NCBI GenBank assembly: GCA_016219875.1
Contig: JACRJZ010000113.1
Location: 1 to 33,884, forward strand
Length of the DNA: 33,884 nt
Direction of reading: 5' to 3'
Origin: Verrucomicrobiota bacterium
GTDB lineage: Bacteria > Verrucomicrobiota > Verrucomicrobiia > Limisphaerales > JACRJZ01
The position numbers and the translations under genes were made by a program. The number at the start of each line of letters is the position of its first letter. Position 1 is the first letter of the stretch. This document shows positions 13,911-21,784 of the stretch, one piece after another. A model generated the notes under the pieces. That model had not been told where the DNA came from, did not search any database, and saw only the letters and a list, made by a program, of their open reading frames with translations.

Positions 13911-15662
13911 ATGACCGACGATCCGGTCCAACTGCGCCAGCGTTACGAGCGGCTGGAACTGCTTTATCAAGTCAGCCAGGTCATCCATTCCACGCTGGAT
14001 CCCCAGCAGGCGCTGCGGCTCATTCTGAGCGAAGCCGTGCGGCTGATGCGCGCCAGCAGCGGCTCGCTGGTGCTCGTCAGCCCGAGCGGTTTTCTGGAGA
14101 TCGAAGCTGCGCACGGCTTGCCGGAGGAAGCGGTGAAAGTGCGCCTGCGCGTGGGCCAGGGCATCACGGGCTGGGTCGCGCGCACCGGCAAGCCCGCCCG
14201 CGTGGGCGACGTGGGGCGCGATCCACGCTACGTGGCGTTGCTCCCCAACGTGCGCTCGGAACTGGCCGTGCCGCTCGAGGTGGCCGGCCAGGTCCGCGGC
14301 GTGCTGAACGTCGATGCCGACCGCGAAGAAGCATTCACGGAAGGCGACCAGGAACTGCTGGAGGCGCTGGCGGTCCAGGCCGCGCGCGTGATTCACCACA
14401 CCTGGCTCTACGCGCAACTCGAGCAGAAGGTGCGCCTGTTCGAGACGCTCGTGCGCGTGGGGCAGACGATCAACTCCACGATCAACCTCGGCGACGCCCT
14501 GGCCGGCATCACCCGCGAAGCCTGCCAACTCATGGGGGCGAAGATGTGCTCGCTGCTGATGTTGGACGAATCACGCGCCTGGCTGGACTTGAAGGCGCAT
14601 TTCGGCGCCGGGCCGGACTACTTGAACAAGCCGCGGTTGAGCGTCGAGGACAGTTTGGTGGGCGTGGTGGTGCGCCGGCGCAAACCGACCCAGGTGGAGA
14701 ACGTCCAGACCTCCGGCAGTTACGCCAACGTGGAGGTGGCGCGGCGCGAAGGCATCGTGTCCCTGTTGAGTGTGCCGCTGCTCTTCAGCGGGCGGGCCAT
14801 CGGCGCGCTGAACGTCTATAAGGGTGAGCCGTATCTCTTCGCCAACGAGGAGATCCGCATCTTGTCCGCGTTCGCGGAGCTGTCCGCCCTGGCCATCGAG
14901 AAGGCGCGGCTCTATGAGCGGGTGGTCGATGTGGAGGAGCAGTTGCGGCAGAGCGAGAAGTTGTCGGCGCTCGGCCTGCTGGCGGCGGAGGTGGCGCACG
15001 AAATCCGCAACCCGCTGACCGTGCTCAAGATGCTTTACCACTCGCTGGACTTGCGCTACCCGGCGGACGACCCGCGGGCGCGCGACGCCCAGTTGATGGG
15101 CGAGAACCTGGACCACCTCAACCGCATCGTGGAGCGCATCCTCGACTTCGCGCGGCGCACCGAGCCGGAACTGACGCGGGTGGACGTGAACCAGGTGATC
15201 ACCGACCTCGGCCTGCTCACGCGGCACAAGCTGCGCAACCAAGGCGTCCAACTCGTGCGTGAACTGGCGGAGGGCCTGCCGCCCATCATGGCCGACGCCA
15301 CCCAACTGGAGCAGGCCTTCCTCAACCTCACGCTTAATGCCGCCGAGGCCATGCCGTCGGGCGGCACCCTTACGATCTCGACCCGGCCGGTGCGGGTCCC
15401 GCGCCGCGGCCAGGCCGTCACGCACGTGGTGGTGGAGTTCAAGGACACGGGCGAAGGAATGAGCGACGAAGCCATGCGGCACGCGCGGGACGGCTCGTTG
15501 CTGGCCACCACGAAAAAGCGCGGCACCGGTCTGGGCTTGGCCATTGTCCGGCGCGTGGTCGAGGCGCACGGCGGCAAGATGACCCTGAAGTCTCGGATCG
15601 GCTACGGCACGAGCATCGGTCTGACGCTGCCGGTGGAGGCGGTGGCAGGCCAAGAGGGTTGA
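13911..15662 (+). CDS. Soluble sensor histidine kinase with two GAF domains
   Basis: Predicted cytoplasmic two-component kinase of 583 aa. GAF 1 spans about residues 20-165 and GAF 2 about 185-335. They are followed by a coiled linker, a HisKA dimerisation helix with the H-box VAHEIRNPL (phospho-acceptor His363), and an HATPase_c domain with N-box LNLTLNAAEAM (Asn476 second Asn), G1 DTGEGMS and G2 GTGLGLAIVRRVVEAHGG. No transmembrane segment or signal peptide is visible, so it senses something intracellular. No response regulator is encoded nearby, making it an orphan kinase. Its ATG is 13 bases after the LptF/G-like stop, so co-transcription is likely. GAF ligands cannot be read from the sequence. 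The family is certain, the signal unknown. Confidence 0.95.
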   Translation: MTDDPVQLRQRYERLELLYQVSQVIHSTLDPQQALRLILSEAVRLMRASSGSLVLVSPSGFLEIEAAHGLPEEAVKVRLRVGQGITGWVARTGKPARVGDVGRDPRYVALLPNVRSELAVPLEVAGQVRGVLNVDADREEAFTEGDQELLEALAVQAARVIHHTWLYAQLEQKVRLFETLVRVGQTINSTINLGDALAGITREACQLMGAKMCSLLMLDESRAWLDLKAHFGAGPDYLNKPRLSVEDSLVGVVVRRRKPTQVENVQTSGSYANVEVARREGIVSLLSVPLLFSGRAIGALNVYKGEPYLFANEEIRILSAFAELSALAIEKARLYERVVDVEEQLRQSEKLSALGLLAAEVAHEIRNPLTVLKMLYHSLDLRYPADDPRARDAQLMGENLDHLNRIVERILDFARRTEPELTRVDVNQVITDLGLLTRHKLRNQGVQLVRELAEGLPPIMADATQLEQAFLNLTLNAAEAMPSGGTLTISTRPVRVPRRGQAVTHVVVEFKDTGEGMSDEAMRHARDGSLLATTKKRGTGLGLAIVRRVVEAHGGKMTLKSRIGYGTSIGLTLPVEAVAGQEG

Positions 15663-15920
15663 AGTAGTGAAGCGTTAAACCTCAACGGAGCCGTTGACGC
15701 AAAGGCGCAGAGACGCAGGAGAGGGAAAGGGCACTTTCGGAGGAGGGTAGGAGTGGTCACCTTTTGGGTGAAGCCTGCTGGTTTTCAAAGTCTCTGCGCC
15801 TTTTCGGCTTCGCGCCTTTGTGTTCAGGGCACCTGCTCCGTCTAGGTTAAAGCGGCTTCGTGGCAGGGCTTCAACCCGATGCAGGAGCCGCTGCAGAGGT
15901 TCAGCGTTTCATCGTCTCCA
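15663..15920. repeat. Intergenic stretch with 8-base-period repeat and inverted copies
   Basis: There is no gene between the kinase stop and the small Cys-rich gene. An exact 14-base inverted repeat is present: AAAGGCGCAGAGAC at 15701-15714 and its reverse complement at 15790-15803. The left arm belongs to a degenerate 8-base tandem array (ACGCAAAG, GCGCAGAG, ACGCAGGA) from about 15698, and GCGCCTTTG recurs at 15812-15820. From memory, similar CGCAAAGGCGCAGAGACGC-type repeats occur in many bacterial genomes. No promoter is recognised; 15804-15920 shows nothing else. Confidence 0.75.
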
Positions 15921-15949
15921 AAGCAAAAGGCCGGTCGCGAAGACCGGCC
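15921..15949 (-). terminator. Rho-independent terminator of the small Cys-rich gene
   Basis: Read on the minus strand, an 8-bp perfect stem GGCCGGTC/GACCGGCC (15942-15949 with 15929-15936) closes a 5-base loop and is followed directly by TTTTGCTTT (15928-15920). It lies 28 bases past the stop of the minus-strand gene at 15978. The hairpin type also occurs as an intergenic repeat in related genomes, but placement and T-run fit termination. Confidence 0.75.
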
Positions 15950-15977
15950 CTGCACAACTGGAACAATGACGAAGGAG

Positions 15978-16181
15978 CTATTGCGCCTTCTTCTTGGCGG
16001 GAGGATGGCACTTCTTGCAGACCTTGCTCTTCTCCGCGGCTTTCTTGCAGCACGCGCATTCGCACTTCAGGCTGTCAGCCTTGGGATCGCAGCAGGGTTT
16101 CTTTTCGTCGGCGGCCCAGGTCACACCCGCCATCAGCACGCTCGCGCAGACCAACACAGATAACAGTTTGACGATCTTCAT
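15978..16181 (-). CDS. Small secreted cysteine-rich protein, function unknown
   Basis: A 67-residue protein with a clear signal peptide (MKIVKLLSVLVCASVLMAG..., likely cleaved after TWA or AA near residues 22-24). The mature part is short and charged with eight cysteines in the pattern PCCDP, KCECACC, VCKKC, and a Lys-rich end. The spacing suggests metal binding or several disulfides; I know of no assigned function. ATG 16181 is chosen because the signal peptide begins there and AGGAAAG lies 7 bases upstream (16189-16195), one of the few good ribosome binding sites in this window. The frame extends to 16226, but the extra 15 residues would hide the signal peptide. It is monocistronic, with its own terminator downstream. 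Confidence 0.8.
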   Translation of the reverse strand: MKIVKLLSVLVCASVLMAGVTWAADEKKPCCDPKADSLKCECACCKKAAEKSKVCKKCHPPAKKKAQ

Positions 16182-16424
16182 AGTCTTTCTTTCCTGTTCG
16201 TCCTGCTCCCCGATTCCCGACACCACTCAGTGGCGGGCAGGGATACAATTGGGCGAACGATGGGATAGACGGGGCGGACCGTGGCAGAATTCACTCCGTG
16301 TCGCCTCCGGACCAGGCCTCTTGGAGGGGGCCGTCGGGCCAGCTCCCGAGAACGGCGGCGGCTTGGACACTGGCCGCGGGTCACCGAGGGGACGACTGGC
16401 CGTGAAGCTGCTCTCTCGACTGCC

Positions 16425-16856
16425 ATGACCGACACTGCGATTCATGTGCGCCGGGCTGTCCAGATTGTGGCCATCCTGCTGGCCTTGATTGGTGCAGCGT
16501 GGCTGTGGCTCTTCATCACGCGCTGGATGGAGGCCCGCCCGGTGCGCGCCTTTCATACGGAGGTGGACAGCTTGTTCGAGGCCTTCCACAAGTTCAAGGA
16601 ACACGTCGGCCGCTACCCGGAAGGGGCCAACGCCGAGATCGCCCGTGCCCTGGTGGGCAACAATCCCAAGAAGGTCATCATCCTCGCCCTGCGGAAAGAG
16701 AACCTGAACGCCAAGGGCGAAATCGTCGATCCGTGGGGGACGCCGCTGAAAATTTACTTCGCCGACAACGAAGTGCTCCTCCGCTCCGCCGGCCCAAACA
16801 AAGTCTTCGAAGACAGCAAAGCCAACGTCGGAGACGACTATTTCCGCTCGGACTGA
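16425..16856 (+). CDS. GspG-like membrane protein with type II secretion pseudopilin C-domain
   Basis: A 143-aa protein with one N-terminal transmembrane helix (about residues 12-32, VQIVAILLALIGAAWLWLFI) and a periplasmic domain carrying the GspG-type end: EIVDPWGTPLKIYF, SAGPNKVFEDSKANVGDD. The body (EAFHKFKEHVGRYPEG) also fits the major-pseudopilin fold. Unlike true pseudopilins it lacks the GFTLIE prepilin cleavage motif, so it is probably not processed or assembled into a pilus. No other secretion genes are adjacent. ATG 16425 is chosen because the membrane helix follows closely; the frame is open upstream to 16281, but that part is Arg/Gly-rich and not protein-like. No Shine-Dalgarno sequence is seen. 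Role unknown. Confidence 0.8.
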   Translation: MTDTAIHVRRAVQIVAILLALIGAAWLWLFITRWMEARPVRAFHTEVDSLFEAFHKFKEHVGRYPEGANAEIARALVGNNPKKVIILALRKENLNAKGEIVDPWGTPLKIYFADNEVLLRSAGPNKVFEDSKANVGDDYFRSD

Positions 16857-16951
16857 CGGCGGCGGCTTCCGAGGGGCTTCCGACCGTTTGTCCGGCGCCC
16901 ACGGACTTGGCTGGCTGGATTTTCGAGGGAAGGAGTTGACCCCGGAGCCGG

Positions 16952-17554
16952 TTGGCGTTTGATTCTCCCGTGATCGCGACGAAACCCAGAACTGCGCCAA
17001 AGAGATTGACGGAGCGGCGGTGGACGTTTCAGGAATTGTTGGCGGCCTTGCCGGAGAGCAATCTGCCCACGGAACTTTGGGATGGAGAACTTGTCATGTC
17101 ACCCGCGCCTTCCTTCTTTCATCAACGAATCGTCACCCGCTTCTACAAGAAACTCGACGCGTGGGTGACACGCCGTCGTCTGGGAGAAGTGGCCATCGCC
17201 CCGCTCGACATGATCCTGACCAACCACCGGACGGTCCAGCCCGACGTGATTTTCATTTCCAACGAGCGCCAGCACATCATCCAGGAACGCTTGATGGGAG
17301 CGGCAGACTTGGTGATGGAAGTGATTTCCCCGGAGTCGCGCCGCCGCGACCGCATCGACAAGCGCGACCTCTACGAACAACACGGCGTGCGGGAGTACTG
17401 GCTGCTCGACCCGGAAGCGCAGACCGTCGAAGTCCTTCACTCGGAAGCCGGCGAATATGAACTGGTCGGCCGCTGGCGTCCCGGGGAGCAGGCCCGGTCG
17501 CGTTTGCTCAAGGGCTTTGCTGTGGCGGTGGCCGACGTGTTTGGCGTGGACTGA
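16952..17554 (+). CDS. Uma2 family protein (PD-(D/E)XK nuclease fold, DUF820)
   Basis: A 200-aa protein of the Uma2/DUF820 family, which has a restriction-endonuclease-like fold and is common in cyanobacteria and PVC bacteria; no biological role is established. The family signature is complete: ELWDGELVMSPAPS..H, QPDVIFIS (Asp98), VMEVISPESRRRDRIDKRDLY (Glu123, Lys137) and GVREYWLLDPE. The candidate catalytic Asp, Glu and Lys are all present. The start is TTG 16952 with GGAG 4 bases upstream; GTG 16970 is an alternative. It stands alone, convergent with the export-operon permease at 17636. Many genomes carry many paralogues, so it may be a dispersed accessory gene. Confidence 0.9.
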   Translation: MAFDSPVIATKPRTAPKRLTERRWTFQELLAALPESNLPTELWDGELVMSPAPSFFHQRIVTRFYKKLDAWVTRRRLGEVAIAPLDMILTNHRTVQPDVIFISNERQHIIQERLMGAADLVMEVISPESRRRDRIDKRDLYEQHGVREYWLLDPEAQTVEVLHSEAGEYELVGRWRPGEQARSRLLKGFAVAVADVFGVD

Positions 17555-17635
17555 GTTCCTCGTCGCTCCACGCTTAACGCGAGGGGCGATCAGGCCTGGT
17601 AATCTTCTGTCATCTGCTCGACTCCGCGCGGTGTC

Positions 17636-18928
17636 TCACTCGTGCCGCAGCGCCTCAATGGGGTCCAGCCGTGCCGCGGCCTTCGCCGGGTAGAGGCCGA
17701 AGATGATCCCCACCGCGCCAGAGATGCCAAAGGCCAGCCCCACGGACCAGAGCGTGATGATGGTCTTCATCGTGGTGAAGTGCGCCACCACCAGCGGCGC
17801 CACCACCCCGACGGCCACGCCGATCAGACCGCCGCCCACGGACAACACCACCGTCTCCACCAGGAACTGCATGGTGATGTGCCGCCGCTTGGCCCCCAGA
17901 GCGCGGCGGATGCCAATCTCGCGCGTCCGCTCCGTGACCGTGGCGAGCATGATGTTCATAATGCCGATGCCGCCCACGAGGAGGGAGATCGCCGCAATGG
18001 AGCCGAGGACGATGTTGAAGATGCGCTTGGTCTGTTCGGCCTGGCGCAGCAGTTGAAGCGGCACGATGGTTTCGTAGTCGTTCTTGGTGTGGAACCGGCC
18101 CAGCAAGGTCTTGATCTGCGGGTCCGCCGCCTCGACGGCCTCCATGTCGCGCATCTGGACGGTGATTTGATGGAGTTCCACCTTTTCCGCCTCGAAGCCG
18201 CTGGCGCTGCGGCGGATGAGGACTTCCCCGAAGCGCGAGCGCGAAACGCTGAGCGGGACGTAGAGGTTGTTGTCGAGAGGTTCGCCCTCCATCCGGCCGG
18301 CCTGCGTCCGATGTTCGGGCAGGTTCTTCTCGCGCACCAGCCCGACGACGCGGTAGTAGAAGGCGTCCACCTTGATGGATTGCTCCAGCGGATCCTGGTA
18401 GGGAAAGAGCCGCTGGGCCAGGCCGGCGGTGAGCACGCAGACGTTCTCGTGGTTGCGCTCGTCGGTTTCGGTGAGGAACCGCCCGCGGGCGACTTCCAGA
18501 CCCACGATGTCCATGTAAAACGGCAGCGTGCCGAGGACCTGACAGGCGACGCTGTTCTGCGCGAAGCGGACGTTCTCGCGGATGATGCGCACCGGCAACA
18601 CGCGCACAACACCAGGCACGGTGGTCTGGATGCGCGCGCCGTCGTGGTAGGTCAGGCCGTATTCGAGGGACGAGCCGCGGCCGACGCCGGCCTGCTTGGC
18701 ATCCTCCGCCGGTTTGACACTGCGGATGATGATGTTCTGGCTGCCGAGTTTCTTGATGGCTTCCTGCGCTTCGTAGGACGCGCCTTCGCCAATGGCCAGC
18801 ATCGCGATTACGGAGCAGACGCCGAAGATGATGCCCAGCATGGTGAGCGCCGAGCGGAGCTTGTGGAGCATGAGGCTCTTCATGCCCAAGCGCACCGTGC
18901 TGACGAACTGGAAGCTGAGCGGGTTCAC
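17636..18928 (-). CDS. MacB-type ABC transporter permease (FtsX family)
   Basis: Inner-membrane permease of a tripartite MacAB-TolC-like exporter; in MacB the cytoplasmic ATPase drives a mechanical change in the periplasm instead of carrying substrate through the membrane. The 430-aa layout is typical: TM1 near 24-46 (LTMLGIIFGVCSVIAMLAIG), a MacB periplasmic core domain (about 50-290), then three TMs near 305-330, 355-385 and 389-411. The coupling helix ERTREIGIRRALGAKRRHI sits between TM2 and TM3, and the end is PAKAAARLDPIEALRHE. The start is GTG 18928 without a clear ribosome binding site. It is last in a - strand operon, separated from its ATPase by 211 bases that hold a palindromic repeat. 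Substrate unknown. Confidence 0.93.
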   Translation of the reverse strand: MNPLSFQFVSTVRLGMKSLMLHKLRSALTMLGIIFGVCSVIAMLAIGEGASYEAQEAIKKLGSQNIIIRSVKPAEDAKQAGVGRGSSLEYGLTYHDGARIQTTVPGVVRVLPVRIIRENVRFAQNSVACQVLGTLPFYMDIVGLEVARGRFLTETDERNHENVCVLTAGLAQRLFPYQDPLEQSIKVDAFYYRVVGLVREKNLPEHRTQAGRMEGEPLDNNLYVPLSVSRSRFGEVLIRRSASGFEAEKVELHQITVQMRDMEAVEAADPQIKTLLGRFHTKNDYETIVPLQLLRQAEQTKRIFNIVLGSIAAISLLVGGIGIMNIMLATVTERTREIGIRRALGAKRRHITMQFLVETVVLSVGGGLIGVAVGVVAPLVVAHFTTMKTIITLWSVGLAFGISGAVGIIFGLYPAKAAARLDPIEALRHE

Positions 18929-18986
18929 GTGATTGGAGGAAACCCGAGGGGGAAATCGGATTCAGGAAGAGACGATTTCCAAACCT

Positions 18987-19053
18987 CGTAGCAGCCGACG
19001 TGAGGAGGCTCAAACTTCCATGAAAACAGAGCCTCCTCACGTCGGCTGCTACG
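18987..19053. repeat. REP-like palindrome, copy 1
   Basis: Perfect 25-base inverted repeat: left arm 18987-19011, right arm 19029-19053, 17-base loop. The core is GCCGACGTGAGGAGGCTC. It lies inside the operon between ATPase and permease, where it could form a strong RNA hairpin that lowers permease expression. A second copy is at 25907-25986. Confidence 0.92.
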
Positions 19054-19139
19054 GTTCTGGAAGAAGCTCGGAAGGCAGCGGATTCCAGCACGGCTGAAAT
19101 CCGCTTTCATCCTAGATCCGCTGGAACTCTTCGCGGGAC

Positions 19140-19871
<732 letters not shown>

Positions 19872-19883
19872 CGGTGGGCAGGA

Positions 19884-21782
19884 CTACTTCGGGGTGGCAT
19901 CCCCGGCGGGAGCGGGCGGGGGATTCTCGGAGCGCCGGCGTCCGCCGCCAAACTTGTCTCGGATGGCGGCCCGCTCCGTTTCGTCCAACTGGCCGTCGCC
20001 GTTGACATCGAACTCCTTCATCATCGCGGCCCAGTTGGTGTTGCCGCGCCCGCCGGGCGGGCCGAATTGCCGCCGGCCTTCGCCGGGGGATCGCGGCCTG
20101 TTTCCTTCGCCGTCGGCAGTGGGGCTGTTGGCGTCCCCCGTCGCACGATCGGCGAATCCATTCCGTCCTCCGTTGCGCGCGCGCCCCGGGCCGCCGCCTT
20201 CGTCTTCGAAGTCGCGGGATCGTGCGGACGGGCGATTCAACTGGTTCGTGGAAGCGGCGGGAAGATCGTCCCCCTTGGCAATGATGGCGCCGCCCAGGTC
20301 CTTTTCATCCGTGTCGAAGGGCGGTGAGAGGAGCACGCGGTCGCCCTCCTTCAGGCCGGAGGGGATTTCGATGAAGCGGGTGTTGTACATCCCGACCGTC
20401 ACCGGCACGGGCCGCTGGGGTGCGCCTTCGAGGAAAACCACTTGTTTGCCTTTGCGCGTGGTGACCGCCTGGATGGGAACGGTGAGCACGTTGGGGAGAT
20501 TGGTGATGACGACTTCCGCCCGCGCGGACACGCCTGGCTTCACGTTGGGGAGATTGTCGGTGACGACGATTTCGGTGGCATAGACCTTGAGGTTCGGGTT
20601 GCCCCATCGGCTCGAGCTGTCGGGCAGGGGAGCGACGCGGTTCACGGCGCCGTTGAACCGCTGGTCGGGCATCGAATCGAGCACCACATACGCCGGCTGG
20701 CCGGGGCGCACTTGCACAATGTGCGACTCGTGGATCTTCACGTTGAGCTTCATGGACGAGATGTCAGGGAGCTTGATGATCTCCTGGCGGTTGCGGATGG
20801 TGGCGCCTTCCTCGATGAAGGACTCGCTGCTGAAGCGCCGGTCGCCGCCGCCCGCATAGACAACCAGCCCGTCCTGCGGCGCGTAAATCTTGGTGGCCAG
20901 CAACTGCTTCTTGTCGCGCTCCAGCTTGGTCTGGCTCAGCTCCAGCGTGCGCTTCTGCGTCTCCAGGTCGGCTTTGGCTTGGGCAATCTTGCGTTCCCCT
21001 TGCATCTTCTGGCGCTCGAAGTCGTCGTTGGCCTCCTGGAGCGCGGCTTCGAGCGTGCGGCGCTTCTTCTTCGCGTCGAAGGTTTGCAGCATCCACAACG
21101 CGTTCGTCGCCTGCTCCAGCTTGAGTTTGGTTTGCGACACGCTCAGCCGGTCTTTGTCCAGGTTGCCTTTGGTTTCAAAGCCGTTCGTGTAGAGCCGTTC
21201 GCTCCAGGTCAGGCGTTCGAGGGCAACCTGGAGGCTCTCCAAGACATTGGTAATGTCGATCTCGGCGTTGCGCCGCAATTGGTCCTTCTCGCCTTCGTCG
21301 TACTTCGTCAGATCGGTCTGGGCAAACTCGACCTTGAGTTTGGCGGCGGCGAGTTCGCTGTCCACCACGCTCTTTTGAATCTCCATTTGTTGCTCCGCTT
21401 GGACCACCGCGAATTGCGCTTTCTCCACGTTGATCTGCTGCTGGCTGACCGCGTCCTGGGTGGACGACGAATCCAGTTCCACCAGGAGATCGCCCTTCTT
21501 GACGGTCGAGCCTTCTTTCACGATGAAAATGATGCGGGCGACGCCCTCGACTTCGCTGCGGATGATCTCCTCATCGACGGCCTCCAGCGTGCCGCCCTCG
21601 ACGATGGAGATGAGGAAATCGCTGCGCTTCACCGGGTAGTAAGTGTATTGCGGCTTGGGCGGGCCGGAGCGTTTGACCAGCGTCACGACGAGCACGAGCG
21701 CGATTACGGCAAGGACGCCAAAGAGCACCGGTCGCTGGCGGACGCGCTGGAGGGCCGTTTGAAGGAGGGGCGGAAGGTTCAT
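19884..21782 (-). CDS. MacA/HlyD-type periplasmic adaptor with C-terminal EF-hand extension
   Basis: Membrane-fusion protein linking the inner-membrane ABC pump to the TolC-type channel, 632 aa (E. coli MacA is 371). N-terminal anchor helix at 18-36. First lipoyl half about 60-105 (EGGTLEAVDEEIIRSEVEG, VKKGDLLVELDSS). A long alpha-hairpin coiled coil about 105-300, then the second lipoyl half (KIYAPQDGLVVYAGG). Beta-barrel and membrane-proximal domains run to about 500 (KPGVSARAEVVI, LTVPIQAVTTRKGKQVVF). The last ~130 residues are a low-complexity Gly/Arg/Pro/Asn tail with one canonical EF-hand loop at 592-603 (DVNGDGQLDETE; ligands D592, N594, D596, D600, E603). This tail is not part of the usual family. 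ATG 21782 lies 2 bases after the upstream stop, a tight operon. The reading frame continues upstream only as the antisense-free shadow of the neighbour. Confidence 0.94.
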   Translation of the reverse strand: MNLPPLLQTALQRVRQRPVLFGVLAVIALVLVVTLVKRSGPPKPQYTYYPVKRSDFLISIVEGGTLEAVDEEIIRSEVEGVARIIFIVKEGSTVKKGDLLVELDSSSTQDAVSQQQINVEKAQFAVVQAEQQMEIQKSVVDSELAAAKLKVEFAQTDLTKYDEGEKDQLRRNAEIDITNVLESLQVALERLTWSERLYTNGFETKGNLDKDRLSVSQTKLKLEQATNALWMLQTFDAKKKRRTLEAALQEANDDFERQKMQGERKIAQAKADLETQKRTLELSQTKLERDKKQLLATKIYAPQDGLVVYAGGGDRRFSSESFIEEGATIRNRQEIIKLPDISSMKLNVKIHESHIVQVRPGQPAYVVLDSMPDQRFNGAVNRVAPLPDSSSRWGNPNLKVYATEIVVTDNLPNVKPGVSARAEVVITNLPNVLTVPIQAVTTRKGKQVVFLEGAPQRPVPVTVGMYNTRFIEIPSGLKEGDRVLLSPPFDTDEKDLGGAIIAKGDDLPAASTNQLNRPSARSRDFEDEGGGPGRARNGGRNGFADRATGDANSPTADGEGNRPRSPGEGRRQFGPPGGRGNTNWAAMMKEFDVNGDGQLDETERAAIRDKFGGGRRRSENPPPAPAGDATPK

Positions 21783-21784
21783 GG

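Noticed and set aside
17642..18991. 449-codon plus-strand open frame
   Set aside because: Antisense shadow of the MacB-type permease, whose domains and motifs are clear on the minus strand.
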